Below are positions 7,003 to 15,972 of a stretch of 27,373 nt of DNA, piece after piece (within the stretch, counting starts at the first letter, position 1; each line of letters opens with the position of its first letter). Made by a program: the position numbers and the translations under genes. The stretch is from JBBCJM01 sp037190175 (GTDB lineage Bacteria; Pseudomonadota; Alphaproteobacteria; Rhodobacterales; Rhodobacteraceae). Location of the stretch: positions 1 to 27,373 of the forward strand of contig JBBCJM010000058.1 of assembly GCA_037190175.1 (NCBI GenBank), in the 5' to 3' direction. Under the pieces are notes generated by a model. The model was not told where the DNA came from, did no database searches, and worked only from the letters and a program-made list of their open reading frames with translations.

Positions 7003-7019
7003 CTTGGTCGAATACCAAG
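7003..7019. promoter_or_regulatory. 17-base palindrome, candidate LysR-type operator
   Basis: CTTGGT and ACCAAG flank a CGAAT centre. The inner part fits the T-N11-A pattern of LysR sites. It lies 13 bases after the M20 gene and about 120 bases before the binding-protein gene, in the only sizeable gap of the importer operon. It could also be a weak terminator, but no T-run follows. Confidence 0.35.
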
Positions 7020-7138
7020 TGAAGGATAGCGGACCGGCCCAACCAAAAAAGCAAGCCAGAATTGGCAGTTCTACCTAAGGAAGGAAGAAAGTTAGCCCTC
7101 TTTGCGAGGGGCAAACCAAACGACAGGGAGAAAGCACT

Positions 7139-8728
7139 ATGTCCATCAGAACGCTATCGTGTGTACTCGCGGCCGGCCTGATAACGACAACCGCGGCGGC
7201 AGAAACGCCGCGGGACCAGTTGATCATGGCGAAGAACATCGATGCCATCTCCACCTTCGACCCCGCCGAGATAGGCGAGACGGTAACCGTGGAGCTTCTC
7301 AGGAACAGTTGCGAAAACCTTGTCAGCACGCTGCCCGGGGAGCTGGCGGCCCTGGTTCCGGGGTTGGCGAAGAGCTGGGATATCTCCGACGACGGCATGA
7401 CGATCACCTTCCACCTGGACGAGGATGCCGTGTTCGCCAGCGGCAATCCTCTGACCGCCGCCGACGTGGTCTGGTCTCTGAAGCGTGTCCTGCAGATGGG
7501 CTATCGCAACGCGCAGCAGATGCGGACCTTTGGTTTCGACACCGACAACATGGACGATGCGTTCCAATCGCTCGACGATCACACCTTTCAGCTGAAACTA
7601 CAGGCGGCGTTCGCGCCCGATCTGGTGCTGCACGCGGTGATCAACCACTTCATGGCGGTACCGCTCGACCGCGTCTTCCTGGAATCGGTCGAGGCCGACG
7701 GCGATATGGGGAATGCCTACCTCAAGACTCATACGGCCTGCGCCGGCCCCTATACGCTTCGGCAATGGACCGCGGGTGAGGTCGTCGTTCTCGAGCAGAA
7801 CGAGAGCTACTGGAAAGAGCCACCCGCCCTGCGCCGCATCATTACATTGCACATTCCCGAGCCGGGGGCTCAGCGACTGGCGCTGGAGCGTGGCGACATC
7901 GACGTTGCACGCAACATCATCGCCGCGGACATCCCCGATTTCGAAGCGAACCCCGATATCCGTGTCGAGTCGGTGGTGGACTTTCGCCTGCAGTACCTGT
8001 CGTTCAATACCGCGCGAAAGCCATTCGATGACCCGCGGGTGATTGAGGCCATCCGGTACATGATCGACTACAAGGGGCTGGAACAGACGGCAATGCGCGG
8101 CCTGGGCGTGCAGCGCAACGTCGGAGTTCCCTTCGGCCCATTCGGCGCGTTGCCCATAGCAGAGGGCACGGACTATTCGCTTGACCTCGACAAGGCGCGG
8201 GCCCTGCTTGCCGAGGCCGGATACGCGGACGGATTCTCGGCGACGATCTTTCTGGCCAACGACGGCCTTTCTCCGCCCATTGCCCAGCACCTGGCCGCGA
8301 ACGCCTCGGAACTGGGGATCACCTTCTCGATCCAGCAGATGGCGACGAGCGAGCTGTTCAGTCGATTCCGCGGCCGGGAGTTCGATTCAGCGATGTCGAA
8401 CTTCGGCACACCGTTGCCGGACGCGAGCTATCATGTGTCGATTTTCGCCGCGAATCCCGACAACTCGGAAGAGGCCAAGCTGACACAACTGGTCACTTGG
8501 CGCACGAGCTGGGCGAACGAACATATGAATGAACTCGCCGATGCCGCCCTGGAGGAAGCCGATCCGGCGAAGCGGGAGCAGATCTACTTTGACCTGCAAC
8601 GCGAACACATGCGGATTTCGCCCACCGTGTTCCTTTTCCAGTTGATCAGCACGACGGCGGTTCGGAAAGAGGTGTCGGTCTATCCGGTCGATGCGCTGAA
8701 TGTCTTCTACAGCGGGATCAAGAAGTGA
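7139..8728 (+). CDS. ABC transporter substrate-binding protein, family 5 (peptide/nickel/opine type)
   Basis: A 529-residue periplasmic binding protein of the DppA/OppA family that delivers a ligand to the adjacent permease. The N-terminus is a signal peptide (MSIRTLSCVLAAGLITTTAAA) with likely cleavage after Ala-rich residues 20-22. Family landmarks: LVPGLAKSWDISDDGMTITFHL, the region DVVWSLKRV, YLSFNTARKPFDDPRV, and DLDKARALLAEAGY. A GGGAG ribosome-binding site lies about 10 bases upstream of the ATG. Its stop overlaps the GTG start of the first permease gene. The ligand is not predictable from sequence; family 5 proteins bind peptides, glutathione, opines, nickel complexes or oligosaccharides. 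Confidence 0.92.
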   Translation: MSIRTLSCVLAAGLITTTAAAETPRDQLIMAKNIDAISTFDPAEIGETVTVELLRNSCENLVSTLPGELAALVPGLAKSWDISDDGMTITFHLDEDAVFASGNPLTAADVVWSLKRVLQMGYRNAQQMRTFGFDTDNMDDAFQSLDDHTFQLKLQAAFAPDLVLHAVINHFMAVPLDRVFLESVEADGDMGNAYLKTHTACAGPYTLRQWTAGEVVVLEQNESYWKEPPALRRIITLHIPEPGAQRLALERGDIDVARNIIAADIPDFEANPDIRVESVVDFRLQYLSFNTARKPFDDPRVIEAIRYMIDYKGLEQTAMRGLGVQRNVGVPFGPFGALPIAEGTDYSLDLDKARALLAEAGYADGFSATIFLANDGLSPPIAQHLAANASELGITFSIQQMATSELFSRFRGREFDSAMSNFGTPLPDASYHVSIFAANPDNSEEAKLTQLVTWRTSWANEHMNELADAALEEADPAKREQIYFDLQREHMRISPTVFLFQLISTTAVRKEVSVYPVDALNVFYSGIKK

Positions 8729-9777
8729 TCCCGACCCCAGGCACGAACCGGCCATCGTTCTACCTTCCCCGCGCCTACAAGGCGGCACGCACCGCCAGCT
8801 CCGTCGCGGTGACCCTGGTCGGTTTGTGCGCCGTCACCTTTACTATCGGGCGGCTTCTGCCGCTCGATCCGGTGGTGGCGGTGCTTGGCCAGGATGCGAG
8901 CCAGGAAGCCTACAACCGCATGGCGCGGGAGATGGGACTCGACCAGCCGCTCTGGTGGCAGTTCATCGACTTCATGTGGGATGTGCTGCGCCTCGATTTC
9001 GGACGATCGATCACCACCGGGCATTTCGTCGCCGAAGACCTGGCCAGAGTCATCGGCGCGACGGTGGAACTATCGATCCTCGCCCTTCTCATTGCCGCCG
9101 GGATCGGTGTTCCCGCGGGCGTCTATGCGGCGGTAAAGCAGGGCAGGTGGCAGGACCAGGTGATCCGGGTCCTGACGCTGTTCGGCTATTCCGCGCCGAT
9201 CTTCTGGCTGGGCCTGATGGGACTTTCCATCTTCTACAACAGCCTTGGCTGGGTATCCGGCGTCGGCAGGCTGAGCACCTTCTACATGTACGAACTGGAA
9301 CCGGTCACCGGACTTTATCTGATCGACAGCCTGCTGCAGCGCCGACTGGACATATTCGGCAACGTCTTGTCGCACATCGTACTTCCGGCCAGTGTGCTCG
9401 GTTACGTGTCGATGGCCTACATTGCCCGGATGACCCGCTCGTTCATGCTGGAACAACTGGGGCAGGACTACATCCTGGCGGCCAAGGCCAAGGGCGCCAG
9501 CGCGGCGCGCGTCACCTGGCGCCATGCCTTCAGAAACATTCTTGTCCAACTGCTGACGGTCGTATCCATGACCTTCGCCTTTCTCATGGAAGGGGCGGTC
9601 CTGGTCGAGACGGTCTTTGCCTGGCCCGGCTTCGGTCGCTATTTTACTACCGGACTCCTGGCCGGTGACATGAGCATCGTGGTGCCCTGTACGCTTTTTG
9701 TCGGCGTCATGTTCATCGGGATCAACCTGATCTGTGACCAACTGTATCGCAGGCTCGACCCAAGGATACGCGCATGA
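8725..9777 (+). CDS. ABC transporter permease, DppB type
   Basis: A 350-residue inner-membrane permease of the binding-protein-dependent transport family. The first membrane helix (SSVAVTLVGLCAVTFTIGRLLPLDP) is followed by the usual periplasmic segment with MGLDQPLWWQFIDF, then about five more helices. The ATPase-contacting EAA-type loop is visible as AKAKGASAARVTWRHAFRN near residue 255. The start is GTG at 8725, overlapping the upstream stop; no better ATG is present. It pairs with the DppC-type permease that follows with an ATGA overlap. Confidence 0.92.
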   Translation: MIPTPGTNRPSFYLPRAYKAARTASSVAVTLVGLCAVTFTIGRLLPLDPVVAVLGQDASQEAYNRMAREMGLDQPLWWQFIDFMWDVLRLDFGRSITTGHFVAEDLARVIGATVELSILALLIAAGIGVPAGVYAAVKQGRWQDQVIRVLTLFGYSAPIFWLGLMGLSIFYNSLGWVSGVGRLSTFYMYELEPVTGLYLIDSLLQRRLDIFGNVLSHIVLPASVLGYVSMAYIARMTRSFMLEQLGQDYILAAKAKGASAARVTWRHAFRNILVQLLTVVSMTFAFLMEGAVLVETVFAWPGFGRYFTTGLLAGDMSIVVPCTLFVGVMFIGINLICDQLYRRLDPRIRA

Positions 9778-10670
9778 CTTCGCTGTTCGCCTGGCTGCAT
9801 TCGGACCGGCCGACCAGCATCACCCATGCCCGTGTCGTCGCAAGTTATGGTGCGTTTGTCCGCTTTCTGGCCAACCCGGCCAGTGTGCTCGGAGCCATCA
9901 TCCTGTTGGCGGTGGTGGTTCTGGCGTTCCTGGCGCCGATCCTTGCTCCGTATGGGCCGTATTCCCAGAATCTGAGCGCGGCGCTTCAGCCGCCCAGTGC
10001 CGCCTACTGGATGGGCACCGACGAGTTGGGACGGGACATACTCAGCCGCATCCTCTTTGGAGCGCGTATCACTCTGATGATCACGGTTCTCGTCGCGCTC
10101 GTCGCTGGGCCGATCGGTCTGGCCGTCGGCTGTGTCGCCGGCTATGCCGGCGGTTGGGTGGATATCGTGTTGAGCCGGATCATCGACGTGTTCCTGGCCT
10201 TCCCCAGCCTGGTGCTGGCGTTGGCCTTCGTGGCCGCGCTCGGGCCGAACCTGGAGAATGCAGTGATCGCTATCGCCCTGTCGACATGGCCAGCAATCGC
10301 ACGGCTGGCGCGGGCCGAAGCGATGAGCTTCGCGGCGTCCGATGCGGTGGCAGCGGTCAGGAGCTTGGGGGCGTCACCGCTGCGGATCGTTGCCCTGCAC
10401 GTAGTCCCGATGTGCCTGCCCTCGGTTATCGTCCGGCTGTCGCTGAACATGGCCGGCATCATCCTGACGGCCGCGGGCTTGGGGTTTCTCGGTCTGGGCG
10501 CGCAGCCGCCGCTTCCCGAATGGGGAGCGATGCTGTCGACCGGACGGCAGTACATGTTCACCAGTTGGTGGTTGGCGGCGATGCCGGGAATGGCGATCCT
10601 GATTGTCAGTCTCGGCTTCAACCTGGTCGGCGACGGTCTGCGCGACGTGCTGGACCCACACCATGACTGA
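9774..10670 (+). CDS. ABC transporter permease, DppC type
   Basis: A 298-residue inner-membrane permease. It has the typical DppC layout: an N-terminal cytoplasmic segment, a first helix (SVLGAIILLAVVVLAFLAPILAPY), then the conserved MGTDELGRDILSRILFGAR motif, four or five further helices and the EAA-type loop AAVRSLGASPLRIVALHVV. ATGA overlap with the DppB-type gene shows translational coupling, and the next ATPase gene starts inside its last codons. Confidence 0.93.
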   Translation: MTSLFAWLHSDRPTSITHARVVASYGAFVRFLANPASVLGAIILLAVVVLAFLAPILAPYGPYSQNLSAALQPPSAAYWMGTDELGRDILSRILFGARITLMITVLVALVAGPIGLAVGCVAGYAGGWVDIVLSRIIDVFLAFPSLVLALAFVAALGPNLENAVIAIALSTWPAIARLARAEAMSFAASDAVAAVRSLGASPLRIVALHVVPMCLPSVIVRLSLNMAGIILTAAGLGFLGLGAQPPLPEWGAMLSTGRQYMFTSWWLAAMPGMAILIVSLGFNLVGDGLRDVLDPHHD

Positions 10671-11502
10671 GCCGTTGATCGGGGTCGAAAACCTGAACGT
10701 GACCTTCCGGGGCAGGGGCAGCGCGCGCCCGGCGCTCAGCAACGTCAGCCTCAGTCTGGGGGCCGAAAAGCTTGGTATAGTCGGGGAAAGCGGGTCGGGC
10801 AAGTCGACCATCGGGCGGGCGATCATGGGGCTGCTTCCGCCGAATGCGTCGGTCCGGTGCGATCGTCTCAGTTACCGCGGGCATGATCTGCTAGCCATGC
10901 CCGCAGACAAGCTGGCCCGTTTCCGGGGACGCAATATAGCGATGATCCTGCAGGATCCCAAGCACGCGCTCAACCCCACGGTAAGAGTTGGCGATCAGAT
11001 CGCCGAAGCCTATCGCATTCACACCAGGGCTGGGCGGGGCGAGGCGCTGGATCGGGCGCTGCAAATGCTGGAAACCGTCGAGATCAGGTCGCCGGCGCGG
11101 GTGATGACGCAGTATCCACACGAAATGTCCGGCGGGATGGGGCAGCGCATCATGATCGCGATGATGCTGGTATGTGACCCGGACGTACTGATCGCGGATG
11201 AGCCGACAAGTGCACTCGACGCGTCGGTGAAGGCCAGTGTCATGGATACGATCGAGCGGTTGGTACGCGAGCGCAACATGGGCCTCATGTTCATCAGCCA
11301 CGACCTGCCGCAGGTGGCCCGAAGCTGCGACCGCGTGATGATCCTCTATCAGGGCAGGACGATGGAAACCCTGTCCACGGGCCAACTACCCAACGCCCAA
11401 CACCCTTATACCCGCGGGTTGCTGGAATGCGTGCCCACCGTCGGCCGACGACGGGCCAGACTGCCCGTCCTTGAACGCGACGCTTCGTGGATGGCGGAAT
11501 AA
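10663..11502 (+). CDS. ABC transporter ATP-binding protein, DppD type
   Basis: A 279-residue ATPase. Walker A is GESGSGKST at residues 41-49, the signature is MSGGMGQRIMIAMML, and Walker B runs LIADEPTSALD followed by the switch His in FISHDLPQVA. The C-terminal HPYTRGLLECVPTVGRRR segment is the oligopeptide-ATPase extension. The ATG at 10663 overlaps the end of the upstream permease by 8 bases; it is preferred because it directly precedes the first beta strand (IGVENLNVTF). It forms the asymmetric ATPase pair with the next gene. Confidence 0.92.
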   Translation: MTEPLIGVENLNVTFRGRGSARPALSNVSLSLGAEKLGIVGESGSGKSTIGRAIMGLLPPNASVRCDRLSYRGHDLLAMPADKLARFRGRNIAMILQDPKHALNPTVRVGDQIAEAYRIHTRAGRGEALDRALQMLETVEIRSPARVMTQYPHEMSGGMGQRIMIAMMLVCDPDVLIADEPTSALDASVKASVMDTIERLVRERNMGLMFISHDLPQVARSCDRVMILYQGRTMETLSTGQLPNAQHPYTRGLLECVPTVGRRRARLPVLERDASWMAE

Positions 11503-11503
11503 C

Positions 11504-12298
11504 ATGGACGCCTTCGTCAACGTCGAGGATCTGTGCGTCTCATTCGGCGATCTCGCGGTTGTCCGGGACGTCTCTTTCTCGATCCGCCGCGGCGAAACTT
11601 ATGGCATCGTCGGAGAAAGCGGATCGGGCAAGTCGACGATCCTGCGGGCGATGCTGGGCCTGCATCACGCCTGGACCGGCCGGATGACGGTGGATTCCCA
11701 GCCATTGGGGAAGCGACGTGACCGTTCGAGCTATCGAAAGATGCAGATGGTGTTTCAGGATCCCTATTCCTCGCTGCATCCCCGCAAGACGGTGGACAGC
11801 CTGCTGTCCGAGGCACTTGCGATTCATGACATCCCGGACCGGTTCGAACGGGTGGCGACGGCACTGAGGTCGGTCGGACTGGACCCTGCCTTCCGCTATC
11901 GTTTCCCCCATCAGCTTTCCGGGGGGCAGCGACAGCGCGTGGCGATCGCCCGGGCATTGATCATCGAGCCCGAGATCGTGCTGCTGGATGAACCGACCAG
12001 TGCCCTCGATGTCGCGGTTCAGGCCGAAATCCTGAACCTGCTGCAGGACATGCGGGCAGCACGCAACCTCACTTATCTGCTGGTCAGCCACGACCTAGGG
12101 GTGGTGACCCACATGTGCGACCGGGTGGCCGTCATGCGCAACGGCGTGTTCGAGGAGGAAGTCGACTGTACCCAGACCTTCGCGCCGGCGAAGTCCTATG
12201 GGCAACAGCTGCTCGCGCTCAGCGAGGGGCGGCCGGCGACCGAAGCTTCAGCCGCCATGCTTGGTCCCCAGTCTTGTCCTTCGGATCAGAAACCGTAG
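11504..12298 (+). CDS. ABC transporter ATP-binding protein, DppF type
   Basis: A 264-residue ATPase. Walker A is GESGSGKST at residues 38-46, the Q-loop is MVFQDPYSSLHP (typical of DppF/OppF), the signature is LSGGQRQRVAIARAL, and Walker B is IVLLDEPTSALD with the H-loop LVSHDLGVV. The start at 11504 follows one base after the DppD-type stop. It completes a five-gene importer. Its last 13 bases overlap the 3' end of the convergent gamma-glutamyltransferase gene. Confidence 0.92.
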   Translation: MDAFVNVEDLCVSFGDLAVVRDVSFSIRRGETYGIVGESGSGKSTILRAMLGLHHAWTGRMTVDSQPLGKRRDRSSYRKMQMVFQDPYSSLHPRKTVDSLLSEALAIHDIPDRFERVATALRSVGLDPAFRYRFPHQLSGGQRQRVAIARALIIEPEIVLLDEPTSALDVAVQAEILNLLQDMRAARNLTYLLVSHDLGVVTHMCDRVAVMRNGVFEEEVDCTQTFAPAKSYGQQLLALSEGRPATEASAAMLGPQSCPSDQKP

Positions 12299-13926
12299 GC
12301 AACGCCGTCCCGGCTGGGATCGGCACCGCCGGTTACGCCGTTCTCGGTGAACTCGAGCGCATGGACAGAGCTGAAGGCGAACCCGTAGGGATTATGTCGG
12401 ATTGTATAGCCGAGATCCGAAAGCTCCCGCGCGACCGAACGGGGGATCCGCTTGGAAAGGTCGATGGCGTTGCTCGTGGACGAGAAGCGCGGAGCGGCAA
12501 CGGCGCTGTCGACCGCCATGCCGAAGTCCAGGATGTTCAGGATGGTCTGGAGCACGCCCATGGGGATCTGAGGTCCGCCGGGCGCGCCGACGACGATGCG
12601 CGGTTTGCCTCCGTCCAGGACGACGGAGGGACACATCGAGGAGATGCGTATGCGCCCAGGCGCCATGCTGCCGGGATAGCCGGGCCGCGGGTCGAACGCG
12701 GCCATGGTCCCGTTTTGCATGAAGCCGAGGCCGGTAGTGACGACGCCAGATGGCAGCGCAAGGGTCTGGGTCAACGAAACGCAGTTCGACTCGGCATCGA
12801 CAACGGCAAGAGTCGTGGTGTCCGTGGATTCATTCACCTTGCCGACCCGCGTGACCTGCTGCTTCTCACCGCGATCGATCTGTTCACGCCAGAGCCGGAT
12901 CTTGTCAGGGTCGAGCATCGTGTCGGTGGGATCGGGCAGAAGGCCGGGATCGCCGATCAGCGCCTCCTTGTCGACCGTGGAGCGTTTCATGACTTCCGAT
13001 ACAAGGCGAATGTAACCCGGCGAATTGTGACCCAGCGCTGCCAGATCATACTGTTCCAGCGCCATCAGCATCTGGATCAGCATCAACCCGCTGGCCGGAG
13101 ACGGCGACGAGGCTACGTCGAATCCGCGATAGCGAGCGCGAACCGGGGTGGAGACACACGCACTATAGGCAGCGAGGTCTTCGCGGGTCAGCAGTCCGTC
13201 GTTGGCCGCGATGTCGGCGATCATCGCCTTGGCTATATCGCCGAGATAGAAGCTGTCCGCGCCGTCCCGCGCAATCGTCTCGAGTACAGTCGCATAACCT
13301 TCATTAACGACGATTTCGCCGATCTTTCGCGTTGTTCCGTCAGCACGGAAGTAAAGCCGGCGCCCCTCATCGGAGAAACGGATTCGCTCGATAGTCTCCA
13401 GGATGCCGGTTTTCTCCTCGGATTCGTTCCAGTACCTGTACACCGCGGGGCGAATTGCCCAGCCTTCGCGTGCAAGGTCGATCGCAGGCTGGACCACCGC
13501 ACGCCAAGGCATCCTTCCATATCGACTATGGGCGAGTTCGTAGCCGCGGACGGCCGCGGGAACGCCGATGGCCTTGTAGCCTAGTTCGTTCACATTTCCA
13601 GCCAGCGTGAATCCGAAGCCGTCTGGCGACTGGAATTCAAGCAGATGCTCCCACATGGTGGGAGTCACCGCGCTTGGCGCGCGCGAGTGGAAATCCACGC
13701 AGATCTGTTCGCCTGCGTTGTGCCGATGAATGATCATCGTTCCGTAGCCCGAGACGCCGCACATCATCGGGTCGCAGACACCCTGCGCGAAAGCAGTCGC
13801 GATCGCGGCATCGACAGCATTGCCACCGGCGCGCAGGATCTCGATGCCGATTTCCGCCGCCTCCGGTTGCGGCGCGACAACCATGGACTTCTTCATCATT
13901 CCGATTCCCATTGGCGGAGGACACAT
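12286..13926 (-). CDS. Gamma-glutamyltransferase family protein, probably cytoplasmic
   Basis: A protein of up to 546 residues of the N-terminal-nucleophile gamma-glutamyltransferase family, which cleaves gamma-glutamyl bonds (glutathione, gamma-glutamyl amides) after self-processing. The N-terminal landmark AAEIGIEILRAGGNAVDAA is clear. The expected nucleophile is Thr370, in DTTTLAVVD at the start of the small subunit, followed by NCVSLTQTL. GRIRISSMCPSVV and VGAPGGPQI are also conserved. Unlike E. coli Ggt it has no signal peptide, so it would act in the cytosol on imported substrate. The first ATG has a weak ribosome-binding site and lies only 7 bases from a TATAAG; downstream Met codons (MGIG, MMKK, MVVAP) are alternatives. 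It is convergent with the importer and divergent from lysR. Confidence 0.9.
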   Translation of the reverse strand: MCPPPMGIGMMKKSMVVAPQPEAAEIGIEILRAGGNAVDAAIATAFAQGVCDPMMCGVSGYGTMIIHRHNAGEQICVDFHSRAPSAVTPTMWEHLLEFQSPDGFGFTLAGNVNELGYKAIGVPAAVRGYELAHSRYGRMPWRAVVQPAIDLAREGWAIRPAVYRYWNESEEKTGILETIERIRFSDEGRRLYFRADGTTRKIGEIVVNEGYATVLETIARDGADSFYLGDIAKAMIADIAANDGLLTREDLAAYSACVSTPVRARYRGFDVASSPSPASGLMLIQMLMALEQYDLAALGHNSPGYIRLVSEVMKRSTVDKEALIGDPGLLPDPTDTMLDPDKIRLWREQIDRGEKQQVTRVGKVNESTDTTTLAVVDAESNCVSLTQTLALPSGVVTTGLGFMQNGTMAAFDPRPGYPGSMAPGRIRISSMCPSVVLDGGKPRIVVGAPGGPQIPMGVLQTILNILDFGMAVDSAVAAPRFSSTSNAIDLSKRIPRSVARELSDLGYTIRHNPYGFAFSSVHALEFTENGVTGGADPSRDGVAYGF

Positions 13927-13984
13927 CCCATAGCTTATAGTAGCGCCCGAAGTTCTTGCCGCATAACGAGAATTTCGGTCGTTG

Positions 13985-13996
13985 ACATATATATGT
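13985..13996. promoter_or_regulatory. AT palindrome between ggt-like and lysR genes
   Basis: ACATATATATGT is a perfect 12-base palindrome preceded by TTG, so TTGACA overlaps it as a possible -35 element for lysR. It sits about 60 bases from the ggt start and 20 bases from the lysR start, the usual place for a LysR-type autoregulatory site. AT-rich sequence is rare in this GC-rich DNA. Confidence 0.35.
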
Positions 13997-14017
13997 GCTT
14001 ATGTTGGCGTCATTTTC

Positions 14018-14902
14018 ATGAGCTACAACCTCAACCATCTGCGTACCCTGGTGATGATCGGCAGGACGGGGAGCATCACGTCGACGGCCAAGGCGCTGGG
14101 GCGCACCCAGTCAGCCGTCAGCCTGCACATCAAGGAACTCGAGTCGCGCCTGGGCCTGGAGCTGTTCGACCGCAGCGTCCGCCCGGCGCAGTTCACCGTC
14201 GTCGGGCGGGCGGTGCTGCGCGAGGCCGAGAAGGTGTTGAACGACGCGGCGCGGATTGACGCCCTCAGTTCGGCGACTTCGGTCTTCGGTAGGCTGGTCA
14301 TCGGAGCGATCCCGACCGCGATCCCATGGCTGGTCGCACCTGCTCTGGCGCAGTTCAAACGCCAGTTTCCCACTGTTTCGGTCCATCTCAAATCCAGCAA
14401 TTCACTGGAACTGCAGGAAATGTGGAAACACGGCGCGCTAGACATGGCGGTCCTTGTCAAGCCGACCGAACCGATCAGTGGAACCGATTTCACCGTTCTA
14501 CGACAGGAGCCGTACGTTCTCATCAGCCCGATGTCAAATGAGATTGCGGATCCGCAGAGAATTCTGGACAGCTTCCCATTCATCTGGTTCGACCGCTCGA
14601 CGTTGAGCAGCGCGCTGGTGCGCGAGATCGTGACATCGAGTGGTCGAAGTCATTCCGCCGAGATCGAGTGTGACACGCTGGAGGGCGTTATCGCGATGGT
14701 AGCCAACGGGCTCGGAGTCTCGATTGTGCCCGTGCTGACAGGGCACGCGCCCTATACCACAAGCGTTTGCGTGCACGATCTCTCTATCGGCAGGCGAAGT
14801 CGCCAAATTGGTGTGCTTTCATACTCGGCTCCTAACCGGACCGAAATCGTCGAGAACCTCCGCAATGTCTTTTCGAACGTCTCGCGTGCGATTTACGAGT
14901 GA
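14018..14902 (+). CDS. LysR family transcriptional regulator
   Basis: A 294-residue regulator. The N-terminal winged helix-turn-helix is typical: LNHLRTLVMIGRTGSITSTA, then ALGRTQSAVSLHIKELESRLGLELFDR at about residues 25-52. The effector domain begins near residue 90 (GRLVIGAIPTAIPWL) and contains MVANGLGVSIVP, a conserved LysR effector-domain stretch. The start at 14018 is chosen over an in-frame ATG at 13982 because family members start a few residues before LNHLRTL. It is divergent from the gamma-glutamyltransferase gene and most likely controls it and the importer in response to a substrate-derived effector; this is inference from position. Confidence 0.9.
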   Translation: MSYNLNHLRTLVMIGRTGSITSTAKALGRTQSAVSLHIKELESRLGLELFDRSVRPAQFTVVGRAVLREAEKVLNDAARIDALSSATSVFGRLVIGAIPTAIPWLVAPALAQFKRQFPTVSVHLKSSNSLELQEMWKHGALDMAVLVKPTEPISGTDFTVLRQEPYVLISPMSNEIADPQRILDSFPFIWFDRSTLSSALVREIVTSSGRSHSAEIECDTLEGVIAMVANGLGVSIVPVLTGHAPYTTSVCVHDLSIGRRSRQIGVLSYSAPNRTEIVENLRNVFSNVSRAIYE

Positions 14903-15084
14903 TTCTAACGAACGGCTGGGCAAACACGTGAGCACAGAAACGGCATGGCGGCCTTCATCTCGGATTCCGCGTTTTCTTCCGATAGTGTGTATATCCAGCG
15001 TAACCGCTTTCTCGCCTCTCTTTCTGCCGACCGATGTCTCGACGTGCGACTAATGCTATGTGTTGAGTGGGATTGGGCGCCAAA

Positions 15085-15588
15085 ATGGATGGCTCGACGG
15101 ATGGGTTTGCAGGCTATATCGAGGTGATCGAGAGGCGCAGTGGCCGGCGGTGGAGGAGCTCTGAAGAGCAAGCGTGGATAGCAGCGGAAAGCCTGCTGCT
15201 GGGAGCGAAGGCAGTCGAGGTCGCCCGACGCCATGGAGCGACACGGTGGCAGGTCTATGACTGGCGGCGGGAAAGTACACGGTTTGCGCCGGAGACGGTC
15301 GCCGCGCCGGCCTTCGCAGTGCTGCTGATAGAGGTACCGGAGCCTCAGCGAACGAAGTCCAGAGGTAGCAAACGGAAGCCGTTGGCGTCTGGCGTCATCG
15401 AACTCGTGGTGGAGAGCGTCGTGATTTGGGCCGACGCCATGGTTATCCTCCCACAATCCGGCCAGCGTCCAGCGGCGGAACTGGCGGTAAACCTACGACC
15501 ACTTGCCAAACTCATCCGGGAGATCACGCCAAGGCGCTCTCGTCCGTGCGATATAGGAAATCCTATCCAGCACAAGGTGATGATCTAG
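15085..15588 (+). pseudogene. IS66-family TnpA (orfA) remnant with a foreign C-terminal tail
   Basis: The first ~115 codons match the IS66 accessory protein TnpA (helix-turn-helix): YIEVIERRSGRRWRSSEEQ, AAESLLLGAKAVEVARRHG and WQVYDWRRE, then the weak beta region ending VIELVVESVV near 15430. Beyond that the frame reads antisense through an IS5-type fragment, so the last ~50 residues are not IS66 sequence. The TnpB and TnpC genes that should follow are absent. GTAACCGCTTTCTCGCC near 15000 could be a decayed left end. The element cannot transpose by itself. Confidence 0.7.
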
Positions 15589-15650
15589 TGGCTAGCGCCC
15601 GTTCGGATGAAGGACCGCCAAGATGAAGCTCCCCACTCGTCGTCGGACAT
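15440..15650 (-). mobile_element. IS5-family transposase fragment, interrupted by stops
   Basis: Read on the minus strand from the ATG at 15650, MSDDEW matches the start of IS5-family (IS427-like) transposases. One frame over, HPNGR*PLDHHLVLD and then APWRDLPDEFGKWS*VYRQF and RRWTLAGLWED continue the conserved N-terminal third. There is one frame change (between about 15610 and 15645) and two in-frame stop codons (the asterisks). The rest of the transposase and the far terminal repeat are missing; similarity stops near 15445, where it abuts IS66 sequence. Only a dead fragment remains. On its other side it truncates the ABC permease gene. Confidence 0.7.
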
Positions 15651-15972
15651 AAGGTTGCGCGCCAAGGTCACCTCCCACGTAGAGATGATCTCGAATCACA
15701 TGCCCTCGCCACGTAGAATCCCTTTTGTCAACACGACCGCCGGACTGGATCATCCCGTAGGCCGCCTCGAAGATCGCGGTGGGATGGGTCATGAAGATGG
15801 GGTCCATCCGCCGTCCGACGATCTCCCAGAAGCACAGGAAGATCGTCACCGAAACCAAGCGAGCCAGACTCGGATAGCTTCTGAACAGTTCCCGGACGCC
15901 CATGCGGGCCGCGGCTGGGGCACCGACAAGCGTTGAAGCCCGGGGTGCATTGGTATTCAATGTCCGTGTCAT
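15592..15972 (-). pseudogene. Truncated ABC permease, SsuC/TauC type
   Basis: The first ~80 residues (15733-15972) are the start of a nitrate/sulfonate/taurine-type permease: a first membrane helix (LARLVSVTIFLCFWEIVG) and the conserved PIFMTHPTAIFEAAYGMI. The frame then runs into the IS5 fragment and ends with unrelated residues, so about 170 residues of the membrane domain, including the EAA loop, are lost. The ATG overlaps the ATPase stop (ATGA), so the pair was once an operon. Non-functional. Confidence 0.75.

Noticed and set aside
12115..13584. 489-codon plus-strand frame opposite the gamma-glutamyltransferase
   Set aside because: Antisense shadow; composition is unlike a folded protein and no motifs are visible.
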